Program-made: the position numbers and the translations under genes
Shown: piece after piece, positions 14,441-24,406 of the stretch
Position numbering within the stretch: position 1 is the stretch's first letter
How the letters are laid out: each line of letters begins with the position of its first letter
Assembly: GCA_944392255.1 (NCBI GenBank)
Contig: CALXVY010000013.1
Coordinates: 1 to 38,868 of the forward strand
DNA length: 38,868 bases
From: an uncultured Alphaproteobacteria bacterium
Lineage (GTDB): Bacteria; Pseudomonadota; Alphaproteobacteria; RF32; CAG-239
Direction: 5' to 3'
The notes under the pieces: generated by a model
Told to the model about the DNA's origin: nothing
The model's input: the letters and a program-made list of their open reading frames with translations, nothing else
Database searches by the model: none

Positions 14441-16639
14441 ATGGAAAATTTATTGTCAAAAGAAGAGATGGAAGCCATTATCAATGGGGACCACGGAAAT
14501 CCCTTTGCCGTATTGGGAATACATAAAGACAAAGGCTCCAAAGAGGTATTTATCCGCACCTATCAGCCGCATGCTCAATCTGTTGAATTGATAGATGAAA
14601 ATGGCAACTCAATGGGCATGTTTACCAAACTTGATGATCGTGGATTCTTTCAAATCAATTTAGGTCCGAGAGAAAATTTCAAATATAAATTAAAAATCGA
14701 AAACGATATCAATCAATTCTATACCATACATGATACATACAGTTTCCCCTCTGTTTTGGGAGATATAGATATTTATCTTTTGGCAGAAGGTAATCATCTG
14801 GATATGTACAAAAAATTAGGCGCGCATGTGAATGAAATTAACGGCGTAAAAGGTGTTAGTTTTGCAGTATGGGCACCCAATGCCAAACGTGTCAGCGTAG
14901 TAGGAAATTTCAATAACTGGGACGGCCGCACACATGTAATGCGTAAACAACTTTCTTGCGGCGTATGGGATATTTTTATTCCTGAATTGCAAGAAGGTGA
15001 AATTTATAAATACGAAATCAAAACTCAAGAGGATTATATTTTAACGAAATCTGATCCAGTAGCTTTCTACTCTGAAATGAGACCTAAAACCGCATCTATT
15101 GTCTATGATATAAACAAGTATCATTGGAGTGATGATGCATGGATGCAATATCGTGAAGAATATAATAGCTTTGATAAACCCATGTCCATCTATGAAGTGC
15201 ATGCCGGTTCATGGAGAAGAAAAGGCGAGAACGGTTGCGAATATTTAACCTATCGTGAACTTGCTGATAGATTGGTTCCCTATGTTGTCAACATGGGTTT
15301 CACACATGTCGAATTTTTACCATTAACCGAGCACCCGTTAGATGCTTCTTGGGGATATCAAGTAACAGGTATGTTTGCACCTACCTCTCGTTTTGGAACA
15401 CCAGATGATTTCCGTTATATGATTGATACGTTCCATCAGGCGGGTATAGCTGTTATCATGGATTGGGTTCCGGCACACTTTCCGAAAGATGGACATGGGT
15501 TGGTAGAATTTGACGGAACACATTTGTATGAACATGCTGATCCCAGAAAAGGCGAACACACCGATTGGGGAACAAAAATCTATAACTATGGTCGTACCGA
15601 AGTTTGCAACTTCTTATGCGCAAGTGCTTTATATTGGTTGAAAGAATATCATATTGATGGCTTGCGTGTAGATGCTGTTGCCTCCATGTTATATTTGGAT
15701 TATTCACGCAAAAATGGCGAATGGATTCCCAATATTTATGGCGGTAATGAAAACTTGGAAGCCATCTCATTTTTGAGAAAAATGAATGAACTTGCATACG
15801 GACAAGTTAAAGGTGCTGTCACCGTGGCAGAAGAATCAACGGCATGGCCGATGGTTTCTCGTCCGACTTCTATGGGCGGTCTAGGATTTGGCTATAAATG
15901 GAATATGGGCTGGATGAATGACACATTAAAATACATTAGCCATGACCCAGTTCACAGAAAATATCACCACGGTATGCTGACGTTTGGTTTGCTCTATGCT
16001 TTTAATGAAAACTTTATCTTACCGATATCTCATGATGAAGTTGTACATGGTAAAGGCTCCATGCTTTCTAAAATGCCGGGAGATGAGTGGCAAAAATTTG
16101 CAAACTTGAGAGCTTATTACGGCTTTATGTTTACCCACCCCGGAAAGAAACTTTTGTTCATGGGTTGTGAATTTGGACAAGATTGGGAGTGGAACGCTGA
16201 AGAAAGTTTACGTTGGCATTTGTTGGAATATCCGATGTATAAAGGTATGCAAAATTGCATTCGTGATTTGAACTTGATGTACAAAGGCAATCCAGCATTT
16301 TATGAAGAAGATTTTGATTATCGCGGTTTTGAGTGGATTGACCATAGTAATGCCGATGATAGTGTCATTTCTTATATACGAAAAGCGCATGACCCAAGAG
16401 ATTATATGATTGTAATTACCAACTTCACACCGGTTGTCAGACACGATTATCGGATAGGCGTAAATGAATTATGTCAATATCAGGAAATCTTCAACAGTGA
16501 TGATAAAAACTATTGGGGTAGCGGAGTTAAAAATGAGGGAATGTTGCAAGCAGAAACGCAAGATTGGAACTGCAAGCCATATTCCATCAAAGTAACTTTG
16601 CCGCCGCTTGCAACCATTGTCTTAAAACCAATAAGATAA
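14441..16639 (+). CDS. glgB: 1,4-alpha-glucan branching enzyme GlgB
   Basis: GlgB cuts alpha-1,4 glucan chains and rejoins them as alpha-1,6 branches. The 732-residue length matches the family (about 730). An N-terminal module is followed by a CBM48 domain (about 130-220; [20 protein letters not shown]), then the GH13 barrel. Catalytic residues are visible: nucleophile D411 ([10 protein letters not shown]), acid/base E464 (VAEESTAWP) and the transition-state Asp in [14 protein letters not shown]. The C-terminal beta domain ends [13 protein letters not shown]. Start ATG 14441 has AGGAG 8 bases upstream. It is the first gene of an operon with glgX (16 bases on) and malQ. Codon use and context look native. 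No glycogen synthase, pyrophosphorylase or phosphorylase lies within the window. Confidence 0.97.
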   Translation: MENLLSKEEMEAIINGDHGNPFAVLGIHKDKGSKEVFIRTYQPHAQSVELIDENGNSMGMFTKLDDRGFFQINLGPRENFKYKLKIENDINQFYTIHDTYSFPSVLGDIDIYLLAEGNHLDMYKKLGAHVNEINGVKGVSFAVWAPNAKRVSVVGNFNNWDGRTHVMRKQLSCGVWDIFIPELQEGEIYKYEIKTQEDYILTKSDPVAFYSEMRPKTASIVYDINKYHWSDDAWMQYREEYNSFDKPMSIYEVHAGSWRRKGENGCEYLTYRELADRLVPYVVNMGFTHVEFLPLTEHPLDASWGYQVTGMFAPTSRFGTPDDFRYMIDTFHQAGIAVIMDWVPAHFPKDGHGLVEFDGTHLYEHADPRKGEHTDWGTKIYNYGRTEVCNFLCASALYWLKEYHIDGLRVDAVASMLYLDYSRKNGEWIPNIYGGNENLEAISFLRKMNELAYGQVKGAVTVAEESTAWPMVSRPTSMGGLGFGYKWNMGWMNDTLKYISHDPVHRKYHHGMLTFGLLYAFNENFILPISHDEVVHGKGSMLSKMPGDEWQKFANLRAYYGFMFTHPGKKLLFMGCEFGQDWEWNAEESLRWHLLEYPMYKGMQNCIRDLNLMYKGNPAFYEEDFDYRGFEWIDHSNADDSVISYIRKAHDPRDYMIVITNFTPVVRHDYRIGVNELCQYQEIFNSDDKNYWGSGVKNEGMLQAETQDWNCKPYSIKVTLPPLATIVLKPIR

Positions 16640-16655
16640 GTGTAAGGAGAAGAAT

Positions 16656-18734
16656 ATGGCAAAGATAAAGGCACAATCAGGAAAACCATATCCTTTAGGT
16701 TCGCATTATGACGGACATGGTGTAAACTTTGCCTTATTCTCTGCAAATGCACAAAAAGTAGAATTATGCTTATTTGATGAAACCGGTATTAATGAAACGG
16801 CGCGCTTTGAGATAACCGAAAGCGATAATAATATTTGGCATATATATCTGCCCGACATTAAACCCGAACAGGTATATGGCTATCGTGTCTATGGTCCATA
16901 TAAACCCGAAGAAGGACACCGGTTTAATCCCAATAAATTGTTGATAGATCCTTATGGTAAAAAACTTGTCGGAAAGCTAATATGGAACAAAGCCCTGTTT
17001 GGTTATGATGTCGACAGTCCCGATAAAGATTTATCATTTAGTACTTTGGATAGTGCACCTTATGTGCCAAAATCTGTTGTTGTTGAAGACAATTATGATT
17101 GGAGTGATGATGTTCGTCCCCATACATCATTTGAAGACACAATAGTTTATGAAACTCATTTGCGCGGTTATACCAAACTTCATCCCAAAGTAGCGGATTC
17201 CAAGCGCGGTACATTTGCCGGATTTAACAGTAAATCAGTTTTGCATTATCTAAAGTGGTTGGGTGTCAGTGCGGTTGAATTTCTGCCGATACACGCATTT
17301 TTTGGTAATCGTCATAAAAAAGGTTTTGTCAAAGATAATTATTGGGGGTATGAGAGTTTTAGCTTTTTTGCGCCCGAACAAAATTATTTGGCCGGCAATG
17401 ATTTATCAGAAATCAAAGATATGATAAAAGCCTTGCACAAACAAGGTATAGAGGTCTTTTTAGATGTTGTCTATAACCACACGGGAGAAGGTAATCAATT
17501 AGGTCCGACCATTTGCTATCGCGGTATAGATAATGCCAGCTACTACTGCCTAAATAAAGAAAATAAAAGATACTATTATGATTCAACCGGTTGCGGTGCA
17601 TCATTCAACTTAGAAAATCCTTATGTTCTAAAACTGGTAACGGATTCTTTACGCTATTGGTATGAAGAGATGCACATAGACGGTTATAGATTCGATTTAG
17701 CCACAACTCTTTGCCGTATGAATAATCAATTCAAACAAGAATGTGGATTTTTATATGCCGTAAAACAAGATCCGGTTTTGTGTCATGCGAAGTTGATTGC
17801 CGAACCTTGGGATATCGGTTATGGCGGATATCAGGTTGGCGCATTTATGTCAGGCTGGGCAGAATGGAATGACAAATTTCGCGATGTCGTTCGTCGCTTT
17901 TGGAAAGGAGATGAAGGACAAGTGGCAGGATTAGCCAGCCGTATTGCCGGTTCAAGTGATGCATTTAATCACAGTGGTCGCAATATCTGGAGTAGTGTCA
18001 ATTTTGTAACCGCTCATGATGGATTCTGCATTCGAGATTTGGTGAGCTATAATCAAAAACATAATTTTGCCAATAATGAAAACAACCGTGACGGAACAGA
18101 CAGCAATTGGAGTTGGAACTCTGGTGTGGAAGGAGAGACAGATAATTCTGTGGTTATAGATAATCGTCTCAATCGTCTCAAAGCCATGCTTTCAACTTTG
18201 CTTCTATCTTTTGGAACACCGATGATAGTTGCCGGAGATGAGTTGGGTCATACCAATATGGGCAATAATAATCCTTATTGCCAAGACAATTCTATCACAT
18301 GGATAAATTGGGAAGGAATGAATCGTGTAGATAGAAGGTTGGCACACTTTGTCAAAAAAATCATTCGTTTAAGAAAGCAATTGCGTATTTTTGAACGTAA
18401 AAAGTTTTTTACCGGACTTCCGCTAGATAAAAGTAAAATCAAAGATATTACCTGGTATAATGAAACAGGGCAGAGTATGACCACCGAAGAGTGGAATAAC
18501 GGACAAAGAAAAAGTTTGGCCTACAGTGTTTATAACGGTAAAAAATATGTATTTTGCATATTAAATGCCAATGGCAGTGACATCAATTGGCAATTGCCGG
18601 ATATAGATAAAAAATATTCATGGAAATTGCTCTTTGACAGCTCAGAAAGATTTATTGCCAAGGCAGCAATTTGCAGCAATCAGAATATAACGATTCCCTC
18701 ATGGAGCGTTTTATTATTTGAAATAGATAAATAG
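16656..18734 (+). CDS. glgX: Glycogen debranching enzyme GlgX
   Basis: GlgX hydrolyses alpha-1,6 branch points, mostly of limit dextrins trimmed by phosphorylase. The 692-residue protein has an N-terminal CBM48 (about 8-95; YPLGSHYDGHGVNFALFSAN), the isoamylase signature GYRVYGPYKPEEGHRFNPNK, then the GH13 barrel with DVVYNHTGEG, nucleophile D347 (GYRFDLATT), acid/base E383 (LIAEPWD) and D455 (TAHDGF). AAGGAG is 8 bases before ATG 16656, and the glgB stop is 16 bases upstream. With GlgB before it and MalQ after it, the set can both build and take apart branched glucans. TreX-type isoamylase is a close alternative, but length and context favour GlgX. Confidence 0.96.
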   Translation: MAKIKAQSGKPYPLGSHYDGHGVNFALFSANAQKVELCLFDETGINETARFEITESDNNIWHIYLPDIKPEQVYGYRVYGPYKPEEGHRFNPNKLLIDPYGKKLVGKLIWNKALFGYDVDSPDKDLSFSTLDSAPYVPKSVVVEDNYDWSDDVRPHTSFEDTIVYETHLRGYTKLHPKVADSKRGTFAGFNSKSVLHYLKWLGVSAVEFLPIHAFFGNRHKKGFVKDNYWGYESFSFFAPEQNYLAGNDLSEIKDMIKALHKQGIEVFLDVVYNHTGEGNQLGPTICYRGIDNASYYCLNKENKRYYYDSTGCGASFNLENPYVLKLVTDSLRYWYEEMHIDGYRFDLATTLCRMNNQFKQECGFLYAVKQDPVLCHAKLIAEPWDIGYGGYQVGAFMSGWAEWNDKFRDVVRRFWKGDEGQVAGLASRIAGSSDAFNHSGRNIWSSVNFVTAHDGFCIRDLVSYNQKHNFANNENNRDGTDSNWSWNSGVEGETDNSVVIDNRLNRLKAMLSTLLLSFGTPMIVAGDELGHTNMGNNNPYCQDNSITWINWEGMNRVDRRLAHFVKKIIRLRKQLRIFERKKFFTGLPLDKSKIKDITWYNETGQSMTTEEWNNGQRKSLAYSVYNGKKYVFCILNANGSDINWQLPDIDKKYSWKLLFDSSERFIAKAAICSNQNITIPSWSVLLFEIDK

Positions 18735-18752
18735 AGATTGGAGTAATTTTAA

Positions 18753-20903
18753 ATGGACAGCGCAATAGATATTTTAGCTGAAAAATTAGGAATAGCTACG
18801 AGTTTTTTAGATGGTAGTAAAGAGCGCAAAAAATATATTGTTGATGAAAAAACAATTAAGTTTTTTGCAGAAAGAATGGGGTATAAAGCCGGTACGGAAG
18901 AAGAAATAAAAAATTCCATTTCCGCCTATGAAAAACGTCGGTGGCAACAATCTCTGGAAAAAATATATGTTGTAGAACAAGGACAAGTCGAGTTTGACCT
19001 AGTTGTTCCAGCTGAGCAAGAGGCAGAAGATTTTGCTTTGCACTTGAGCTCAGATAAAAATCAAGTACCTGAGCCGGTGTCTTTTGAAGTAATCAATGAT
19101 GAAGAATACCAATTAATAGGCAAAACCAAATATGTTCGTCTTAAATTTAAAATTACCTCAGAATTAGAAGTTGGTTATTATGATTTAGATTTGCAAGTTG
19201 GTAATAAACATTACAAAACCACATTGGCCGTTTGTCCGCAAAAATGTTGGCAAAATGAGGCATTAAACCAAAAAACATGGGGCTTTGCATTACAATTATA
19301 TTCAGTAAAAAGCCAACGAAATTGGGGCGTTGGTGATTTTACGGATTTGAAAAATTTTGCAAAAATAGCCGCTCAATCGGGAGCAGATATAATAGGATTG
19401 AATCCGCTGAATGTTTTAAGTCATGACTTTCCGGAAAATGCCAGCCCTTACCAATCAATCAGCCGTTTATATTTGAATCCGATTTATATTGATGTTGAAA
19501 ATGTTCCTGAATTCAAACAAGAAGATATGGCTGAAGTGAAAAATGATGTAGAAGAATTTCGCCAAAGCGAGTTGATTCAGTATGAGCATATTTATCCATT
19601 AAAAGTAAAAATGCTTCAAAAATGTTATGAGCGTTTTAAGCAAAATAAAAATAGTGCAAGATATCAAGAGTTTGAAGCTTATATCAAAGCCGAAGGTTGC
19701 GAGTTAGAACGTTTAGCCGTTTTTCAAAGTTTGTATCACAAATTTGCTTTGCAAAATATGGGGGGATGGCAATCTTGGCCGGAAGAGTATAAAAGTCCAA
19801 ATTCATTAGCTGTAAAAGAATATGCCAAAGCTAACGTTGATGAGCTAAATTTCTTTAAGTTCATGCAGTTTGAAGCAGCCCGCCAATTTGAAGAGGCAAG
19901 TCAAGCTGTTAAAAACAGTGGCATGAAAATTGGTTTATATAGAGATTTGGCTGTTGGTGTTGGTCAAGACAGCGTTGAAGTATGGAGCGAGCCTGATTTA
20001 TTCTTTAAAGATGCCGGTGCCGGAGCTCCTCCAGATGCCATGTTCCCCAATGGTCAAAAATGGGGATTGGGAGCATTCATACCCAGTGCATTAAGAGAAA
20101 CGGCATACAAACCGTTTATCAAAATTTTGCGAGCTAATATGCACAATTCCGGAGCATTGCGTATTGACCATGTCATGAGTTTGATGCGTTTGTTTATCAT
20201 ACCCGAGCACTTAAAAATCGGTACATATATTTTCTACAATTTCAAAGATATGTTGAATATTGTTGCTTTGGAAAGTGTATTAAACAAATGCGCCGTTGTC
20301 GGTGAGAGTTTGGGTAATGTTCCCGAAGGCTTTTTAGAGGCGCTGGAAAGTAAAAATATCTATGCTTTAAGTGTTTTGTGGTTGGAAAGATATAATGATG
20401 GTTGGGGTGATTTCAAAGCTCCTGAAGCTTATCCGCCAAGAGCTTTCTCATCAATTGGAACGCATGATATGGCACCATTGAAAATGTGGTGGTTTGGCTA
20501 TGATATAGAACTATCTTATCAGTTAGGTATTATAGAAAGTGAAGAAAATAAAAATGCCGAATATAAGAGTCGCGAAAATGATCGTTGGCGCTTATTAAAA
20601 ATATTAGATGAAACAGGTGTATGGCCGCAAGATAAACCAAGAAAAGGAAATTATATCTACGGAGAAGGTTATCCTGAAGGTATAGAAGAAGCGGCAAACG
20701 CATATATGGCTAAAACTAATTGTCCGGTATTTTTAGCTGAACTTGAGAATATTTTGCATGTTGAAAAACGTCAAAATCTTCCGGGAACAGATAGAGATCA
20801 ACATCCAAACTGGAGAAGAAGATTACCGGTAGAATTGGAAAAATTAGCAGAAGATATTGCTTATGTACGCAATATCAAAGCAATAAATTCCATTCGGAAC
20901 TAA
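18753..20903 (+). CDS. malQ: 4-alpha-glucanotransferase (amylomaltase) MalQ
   Basis: MalQ moves glucan segments between maltodextrins, releasing glucose and longer chains that phosphorylase can use. The 716-residue protein has a divergent N-terminal domain (1 to about 165) typical of E. coli-type MalQ. The GH77 core starts at WGFALQLYSVKSQRNWGVGD. Catalytic residues: nucleophile D472 (ALRIDHVMSLMRLF) and acid/base E518 (VVGESLGNVPEG), with GTHDM further on. GGAG lies about 11 bases before ATG 18753, and 18 bases separate it from glgX. A strong terminator at 20910 closes the operon. Confidence 0.96.
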   Translation: MDSAIDILAEKLGIATSFLDGSKERKKYIVDEKTIKFFAERMGYKAGTEEEIKNSISAYEKRRWQQSLEKIYVVEQGQVEFDLVVPAEQEAEDFALHLSSDKNQVPEPVSFEVINDEEYQLIGKTKYVRLKFKITSELEVGYYDLDLQVGNKHYKTTLAVCPQKCWQNEALNQKTWGFALQLYSVKSQRNWGVGDFTDLKNFAKIAAQSGADIIGLNPLNVLSHDFPENASPYQSISRLYLNPIYIDVENVPEFKQEDMAEVKNDVEEFRQSELIQYEHIYPLKVKMLQKCYERFKQNKNSARYQEFEAYIKAEGCELERLAVFQSLYHKFALQNMGGWQSWPEEYKSPNSLAVKEYAKANVDELNFFKFMQFEAARQFEEASQAVKNSGMKIGLYRDLAVGVGQDSVEVWSEPDLFFKDAGAGAPPDAMFPNGQKWGLGAFIPSALRETAYKPFIKILRANMHNSGALRIDHVMSLMRLFIIPEHLKIGTYIFYNFKDMLNIVALESVLNKCAVVGESLGNVPEGFLEALESKNIYALSVLWLERYNDGWGDFKAPEAYPPRAFSSIGTHDMAPLKMWWFGYDIELSYQLGIIESEENKNAEYKSRENDRWRLLKILDETGVWPQDKPRKGNYIYGEGYPEGIEEAANAYMAKTNCPVFLAELENILHVEKRQNLPGTDRDQHPNWRRRLPVELEKLAEDIAYVRNIKAINSIRN

Positions 20904-20909
20904 ATTAAG

Positions 20910-20939
20910 AAAAAAGCCGTTGGAAACAACGGCTTTTTT
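20910..20939 (+). terminator. Terminator of the glgB-glgX-malQ operon
   Basis: A 13-bp perfect stem AAAAAAGCCGTTG / CAACGGCTTTTTT with loop GAAA, 7 bases past the malQ stop. Confidence 0.93.
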
Positions 20940-20954
20940 CTTATTATTACTATC

Positions 20955-20988
20955 AAAAAAAATCCTGCAAAGAAGCAGGATTTTTTTT
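20955..20988 (-). terminator. Terminator of ctrA
   Basis: Stem TCCTGC / GCAGGA with 8 flanking A-T pairs, loop of 6. It is symmetrical enough for both strands but lies 16 bases past the leftward ctrA stop. Confidence 0.88.
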
Positions 20989-21004
20989 GATGAGAAATTA
21001 AAGT

Positions 21005-21691
21005 TTATTTCTTTTCATCAGGGTCACGAAGAACATAACCTCGTCCCCAAACGGTTTCAATATAGTTTTTACCACCGGAAGCTTTTTCCAACTTTTTGCG
21101 GAGCTTGCAGATGAACACGTCAATAATTTTGAGTTCCGGTTCATCAATACCGCCATAAAGGTGATTCAAGAATTGGTCTTTATTAAGGGTTGAACCTTTG
21201 CGCAAAGACAAAAGCTCCATAATGCCATATTCTTTTCCGGTAAGGTGTAAAGTCTTTGTACCAACGGTAACGGTTTGTGTATCCAAATTGACCTCAACAT
21301 CGCCGGTACGAATGATAGAGTTGGAATGACCTTTAGAGCGTCTAACCACAGCTTGGATACGAGCGAGGAGCTCTGATTTGTCAAAAGGCTTGGTAAGGTA
21401 ATCATCAGCACCATATCCCAAGCCTTTTACTTTTTTATCAGGTTCTGTTAAACCGGAAAGAATAAGAACCGGAGTGTTAACTTTAGCGGCACGCAGGCTC
21501 TTCAAAACTTCATATCCGTTCATATCCGGTAACATCAAATCCAAGATAATGATATCATAATCATATAATTTACCGATTTCTAAGCCATCTTCACCCAAAT
21601 CAGTGGTATCTACAATCATACCTTCTTTCTTAAGCATCGTTTCAATGCTTTGAGAAATGGCATAATCATCTTCAACTAACAAAACGCGCAT
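21005..21691 (-). CDS. ctrA: Cell-cycle response regulator CtrA
   Basis: CtrA is the alphaproteobacterial OmpR/PhoB-type regulator that controls flagellar, pilus and division genes and, in some species, replication. The 228-residue protein has a receiver domain (1-118) with D8 and D9, phosphoacceptor D51 (IIILDLMLP) and the conserved Lys in YLTKPF. The winged-helix domain (about 130-228) includes [43 protein letters not shown] and WGRGYVL. The opening MRVLLVEDD is characteristic of CtrA. Start ATG 21689-21691 has GAGG 9 bases upstream. It faces fliI across 200 bp rich in TTAA half-sites, suggesting autoregulation and control of fliI. The upstream phosphorelay genes (cckA, chpT) are not in the window. 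Confidence 0.95.
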   Translation of the reverse strand: MRVLLVEDDYAISQSIETMLKKEGMIVDTTDLGEDGLEIGKLYDYDIIILDLMLPDMNGYEVLKSLRAAKVNTPVLILSGLTEPDKKVKGLGYGADDYLTKPFDKSELLARIQAVVRRSKGHSNSIIRTGDVEVNLDTQTVTVGTKTLHLTGKEYGIMELLSLRKGSTLNKDQFLNHLYGGIDEPELKIIDVFICKLRKKLEKASGGKNYIETVWGRGYVLRDPDEKK

Positions 21692-21741
21692 TCCGAATAT
21701 CCTCAAAAACGTTAAACTTGAATTTGTAAGTATCATATATT

Positions 21742-21792
21742 TTAAAATTTAATTTGTTAACTTTTTTGACAGGGCTGTTAATAATTATTAAC
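21742..21792. promoter_or_regulatory. TTAA cluster and 16-bp palindrome between ctrA and fliI (candidate CtrA operator)
   Basis: TTAA occurs at 21742, 21749, 21757, 21778 and 21788. The last two form the perfect palindrome GTTAATAATTATTAAC (21777-21792), which is TTAA-N6-TTAA, one base short of the N7 of the Caulobacter CtrA site. TTGACA (21766-21771) with TAACAA 17 bases on would place a fliI promoter across the palindrome. Another TTAA lies at 21712. Confidence 0.45.
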
Positions 21793-21891
21793 AAAAGATG
21801 AGAAATAGGAAAGATTGTGAATAACCATAAGCAAATGCTGAAAAAAAAATTAAATATGCTAAAAAAGAACATAAAATAATGGAGAATAAAT

Positions 21892-23226
21892 TTGTCAGAA
21901 GTCATAGATAATATCATCAAAGAGATAAAAAAACTTCCCACCAGTGAATATTACGGAAGAGTTACCGGTGTTCAAGGCTTATTTATTGAAGTGAGCGGAA
22001 TCCGCTGCAATATGTCGATTGGAGACAGATGCAATATCTATGATGCCAAAGGCGAAAAAAATGTTTGCGAGCTGGTGAGTTTTCGTCAGGGAAAATTGTT
22101 ATTTATGCCTTATGGTTCAATTCAGGGAATCGGTTTAGGGTGTAAGGTCGAAGTAGAAAATGCAACACCGGTGATATATCCGCACAAAAGTTGGCTAGGA
22201 CGCATCATCAATGCTTTTGGTGAGGCAATCGACGGCAAAGGTCCGTTGATTAAAGGAAATAAGCCCTATTATATTAAAAGTTCTCCGCCGCCGGCAGCTT
22301 TTCGCGATAGGGTTAAAGGTAAGGTAGATTTAGGCGTTAAGGCGGTTAATACCTTTATCACCATCTGCAAAGGGCAACGTATGGGTATTTTTGCCGGCTC
22401 AGGGGTTGGAAAATCAACCTTAATGTCCATGATGGCAAAAAATACCGATTCGGATGTTTCGGTGATAGGCTTGATAGGAGAGCGCGGTAGAGAAGCCAAA
22501 GAGTTCGTCGAAGATACGTTAGGAGAAGCCGGTTTAGCAAAGTCTGTTTTAGTTTTAGCTACATCAGATGAAAGTCCGCTAATGAGAAGACAAGCGGCTT
22601 ATGTTGCCATGGCAGTATCTGAGTTTTTCAGAGATGAAAACCAAAATGTACTATGTATGATGGACTCAATTACCCGATTTGCCATGGCGCAAAGAGAAAT
22701 ATCATTGAGTGTGGGAGAACCACCGGCTTCTAAAGGTTATACGCCAAGTGTTTTTGCCGAGTTGCCACGATTGTTGGAACGAGCAGGCCCGGGAATGGGA
22801 AATGGTACCATTACCGGTTTGTTTACGGTTTTGGTCGATGGTGATGACCATAATGAACCGATTGCCGATGCCGTACGTTCTATTTTGGATGGACATATTG
22901 TTTTGGACAGAGCTATTGCCGAAAGAAACCGTTATCCGGCCATTAACATCTTACGCAGCATCTCAAGAACCATGCCTGATTGCAATACGCCGGAAGAAAC
23001 ACAAATTGTCAATAAGGCACGCAAATACATTGCCAGTTATGAAGATATGGCCGAGCTTATTCGTTTAGGCGCCTATAAAAAAGGTTCAAATAAAGAAGTT
23101 GATGAAGCCATATTTTATTATCCGAAGATAGAAGAATTTTTGAGCCAGAAGAAGACCGAACGTTTTACATTGGCAGAAGGGTACGATTTATTGAAAAAGA
23201 TTCTTGATACGCCGTATAAAGGCTAA
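21892..23226 (+). CDS. fliI: Flagellar export ATPase FliI
   Basis: FliI powers the unfolding and docking of substrates at the flagellar type III export gate. The 444-residue protein has an N-terminal beta-barrel (1 to about 95), Walker A AGSGVGKST (168-176), the GERGREAKEF loop, Walker B-like LCMMDSITRFAMAQREI and the family block GEPPASKGYTPSVFAELPRLLERAG. The start is TTG 21892 with GGAG 7 bases upstream; the next in-frame ATG (MSIGDRC) would remove part of the barrel. fliJ follows 8 bases later, which favours FliI over a type III secretion or F1 ATPase paralogue. No other flagellar genes are in the window. Confidence 0.95.
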   Translation: MSEVIDNIIKEIKKLPTSEYYGRVTGVQGLFIEVSGIRCNMSIGDRCNIYDAKGEKNVCELVSFRQGKLLFMPYGSIQGIGLGCKVEVENATPVIYPHKSWLGRIINAFGEAIDGKGPLIKGNKPYYIKSSPPPAAFRDRVKGKVDLGVKAVNTFITICKGQRMGIFAGSGVGKSTLMSMMAKNTDSDVSVIGLIGERGREAKEFVEDTLGEAGLAKSVLVLATSDESPLMRRQAAYVAMAVSEFFRDENQNVLCMMDSITRFAMAQREISLSVGEPPASKGYTPSVFAELPRLLERAGPGMGNGTITGLFTVLVDGDDHNEPIADAVRSILDGHIVLDRAIAERNRYPAINILRSISRTMPDCNTPEETQIVNKARKYIASYEDMAELIRLGAYKKGSNKEVDEAIFYYPKIEEFLSQKKTERFTLAEGYDLLKKILDTPYKG

Positions 23227-23234
23227 TAAAAATA

Positions 23235-23660
23235 ATGAAAAATTCTCTGAAAACATTGGAAAGAATACAAAAATTCAAGATTGACGAACAGCGCAAGATT
23301 ATGGTCGATTTGCAAAACAAAGAAGATAAAATCTTAAACGATTTGCGTCGCTTGATAAAAGAATATGAGCAAGAAAAAGAATTTGCTGCGCAAAATGGCT
23401 ATATAGGAGATTTTGGCGCCTATACCAAAAGATATCTGCAATATCGCGAAGCTTTTGAGCAAGCATTAAATGAAGTCAGAGAAAAAATTGCCGAGGTTAG
23501 GGATATAATTTCGGAGATGTTTAAAGAACAAAAAACTTATGAAATTGTTGATAGGCAAAGAAAAGAAGCTTTAGCAAAAGAAGAAGATTTAAAAAGCCAA
23601 AAGATGCTTGATGAAATCGGAACCAATGCTTATATAAAAAGAAATAAAGATAAACAATGA
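23235..23660 (+). CDS. fliJ: Flagellar export protein FliJ
   Basis: A 141-residue, almost wholly helical, highly charged protein predicted to form an antiparallel coiled coil, as FliJ does. FliJ is the stalk that inserts into the FliI hexamer and escorts chaperones to the export gate. The N-terminus (MKNSLKTLERIQKFKIDEQR) fits the family, and so does the length (about 140). It starts 8 bases after the fliI stop with no strong ribosome site, suggesting translational coupling. Sequence conservation in this family is weak, so the call rests on shape and position. Confidence 0.85.
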   Translation: MKNSLKTLERIQKFKIDEQRKIMVDLQNKEDKILNDLRRLIKEYEQEKEFAAQNGYIGDFGAYTKRYLQYREAFEQALNEVREKIAEVRDIISEMFKEQKTYEIVDRQRKEALAKEEDLKSQKMLDEIGTNAYIKRNKDKQ

Positions 23661-23675
23661 TAAAAGGAGAAAAAT

Positions 23676-24248
23676 ATGACCTTTGAATTAGCAAATTTAC
23701 CTTATGAAATGAATGCCTTAGAGCCTTATATTTCACAAAAAACATTAGAGTTTCATTATGGCAAACATCATCGTACTTATGTTGAAAATTTGAATAAATT
23801 AATTGCCGGTAGCAAATTTGAAAATATGAGTTTAGAAGAAATCATAAAAGAAACAGCAGGCAAAGCAGAATTTACCGGCATTTTTAACAATGCGGCACAA
23901 GCTTGGAATCATGCTTTCTTTTGGAAGTGTATGCAAAAAGACGGTGGCAAACCGCAAGGTGCAATTCTTTCTCGCATTGAAAAAGATTTTGGCAGTTATG
24001 AAAAATTTCATGAGGAATTTAAAAATGCTGCGGTTACGCAATTTGGCAGCGGTTGGGCATGGCTTGTAGAAAAAGACGGAAAATTAGCAATCATGAAAAC
24101 CGCTAACGCCGATACACCGATAGCCCATGGTTTGAAAGCCTTGTTGACGGTTGACGTTTGGGAACACGCTTATTATTTGGATTATCAGAATCGCCGAGCC
24201 GATTTTGTAGAAGCCTTTTTAAATAATTTGGCTCATTACCAAGGTTAG
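23676..24248 (+). CDS. sodB: Iron superoxide dismutase SodB
   Basis: Converts superoxide to hydrogen peroxide and oxygen in the cytoplasm. The 190-residue protein keeps all four metal ligands: H27 (FHYGKHH), H79 (AWNHAFFW), D160 and H164 (DVWEHAYY). The NNAAQAWNH stretch with Q75 points to the iron type; in manganese enzymes the matching Gln sits elsewhere. AAAGGAG lies 7 bases before ATG 23676. It follows fliJ by 15 bases with no terminator between, so read-through from the flagellar genes is possible, but a separate function is clear. A terminator starts 5 bases after the stop. Confidence 0.97.
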   Translation: MTFELANLPYEMNALEPYISQKTLEFHYGKHHRTYVENLNKLIAGSKFENMSLEEIIKETAGKAEFTGIFNNAAQAWNHAFFWKCMQKDGGKPQGAILSRIEKDFGSYEKFHEEFKNAAVTQFGSGWAWLVEKDGKLAIMKTANADTPIAHGLKALLTVDVWEHAYYLDYQNRRADFVEAFLNNLAHYQG

Positions 24249-24252
24249 AGAT

Positions 24253-24290
24253 AAAAATCCCTTCTTTGTGCAAAAGGAGGGATTTTTTTT
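24253..24290 (+). terminator. Terminator of sodB
   Basis: Long stem AAAAATCCCTTCTTT / AAAGGAGGGATTTTT (one G-T pair) and T8 run. Confidence 0.9.
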
Positions 24291-24341
24291 TACATCTTTT
24301 TAATAGATTAATGATAAAAGCATAAAAAGAAACAACTGATA

Positions 24342-24370
24342 TTGACAAATTTTGTCCAAAATGGTAGGAT
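24342..24370 (+). promoter_or_regulatory. Sigma-70-type promoter with palindrome in the spacer
   Basis: TTGACA (24342-24347), 17-base spacer, TAGGAT (24365-24370), 36 bases before the next start codon. The spacer contains the palindrome ATTTTG-TC-CAAAAT (24349-24362), placed where a repressor would block RNA polymerase. Confidence 0.65.
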
Positions 24371-24406
24371 ATAAAAACATAAAATAATAAAAAAAGGAGC
24401 AGAAAA

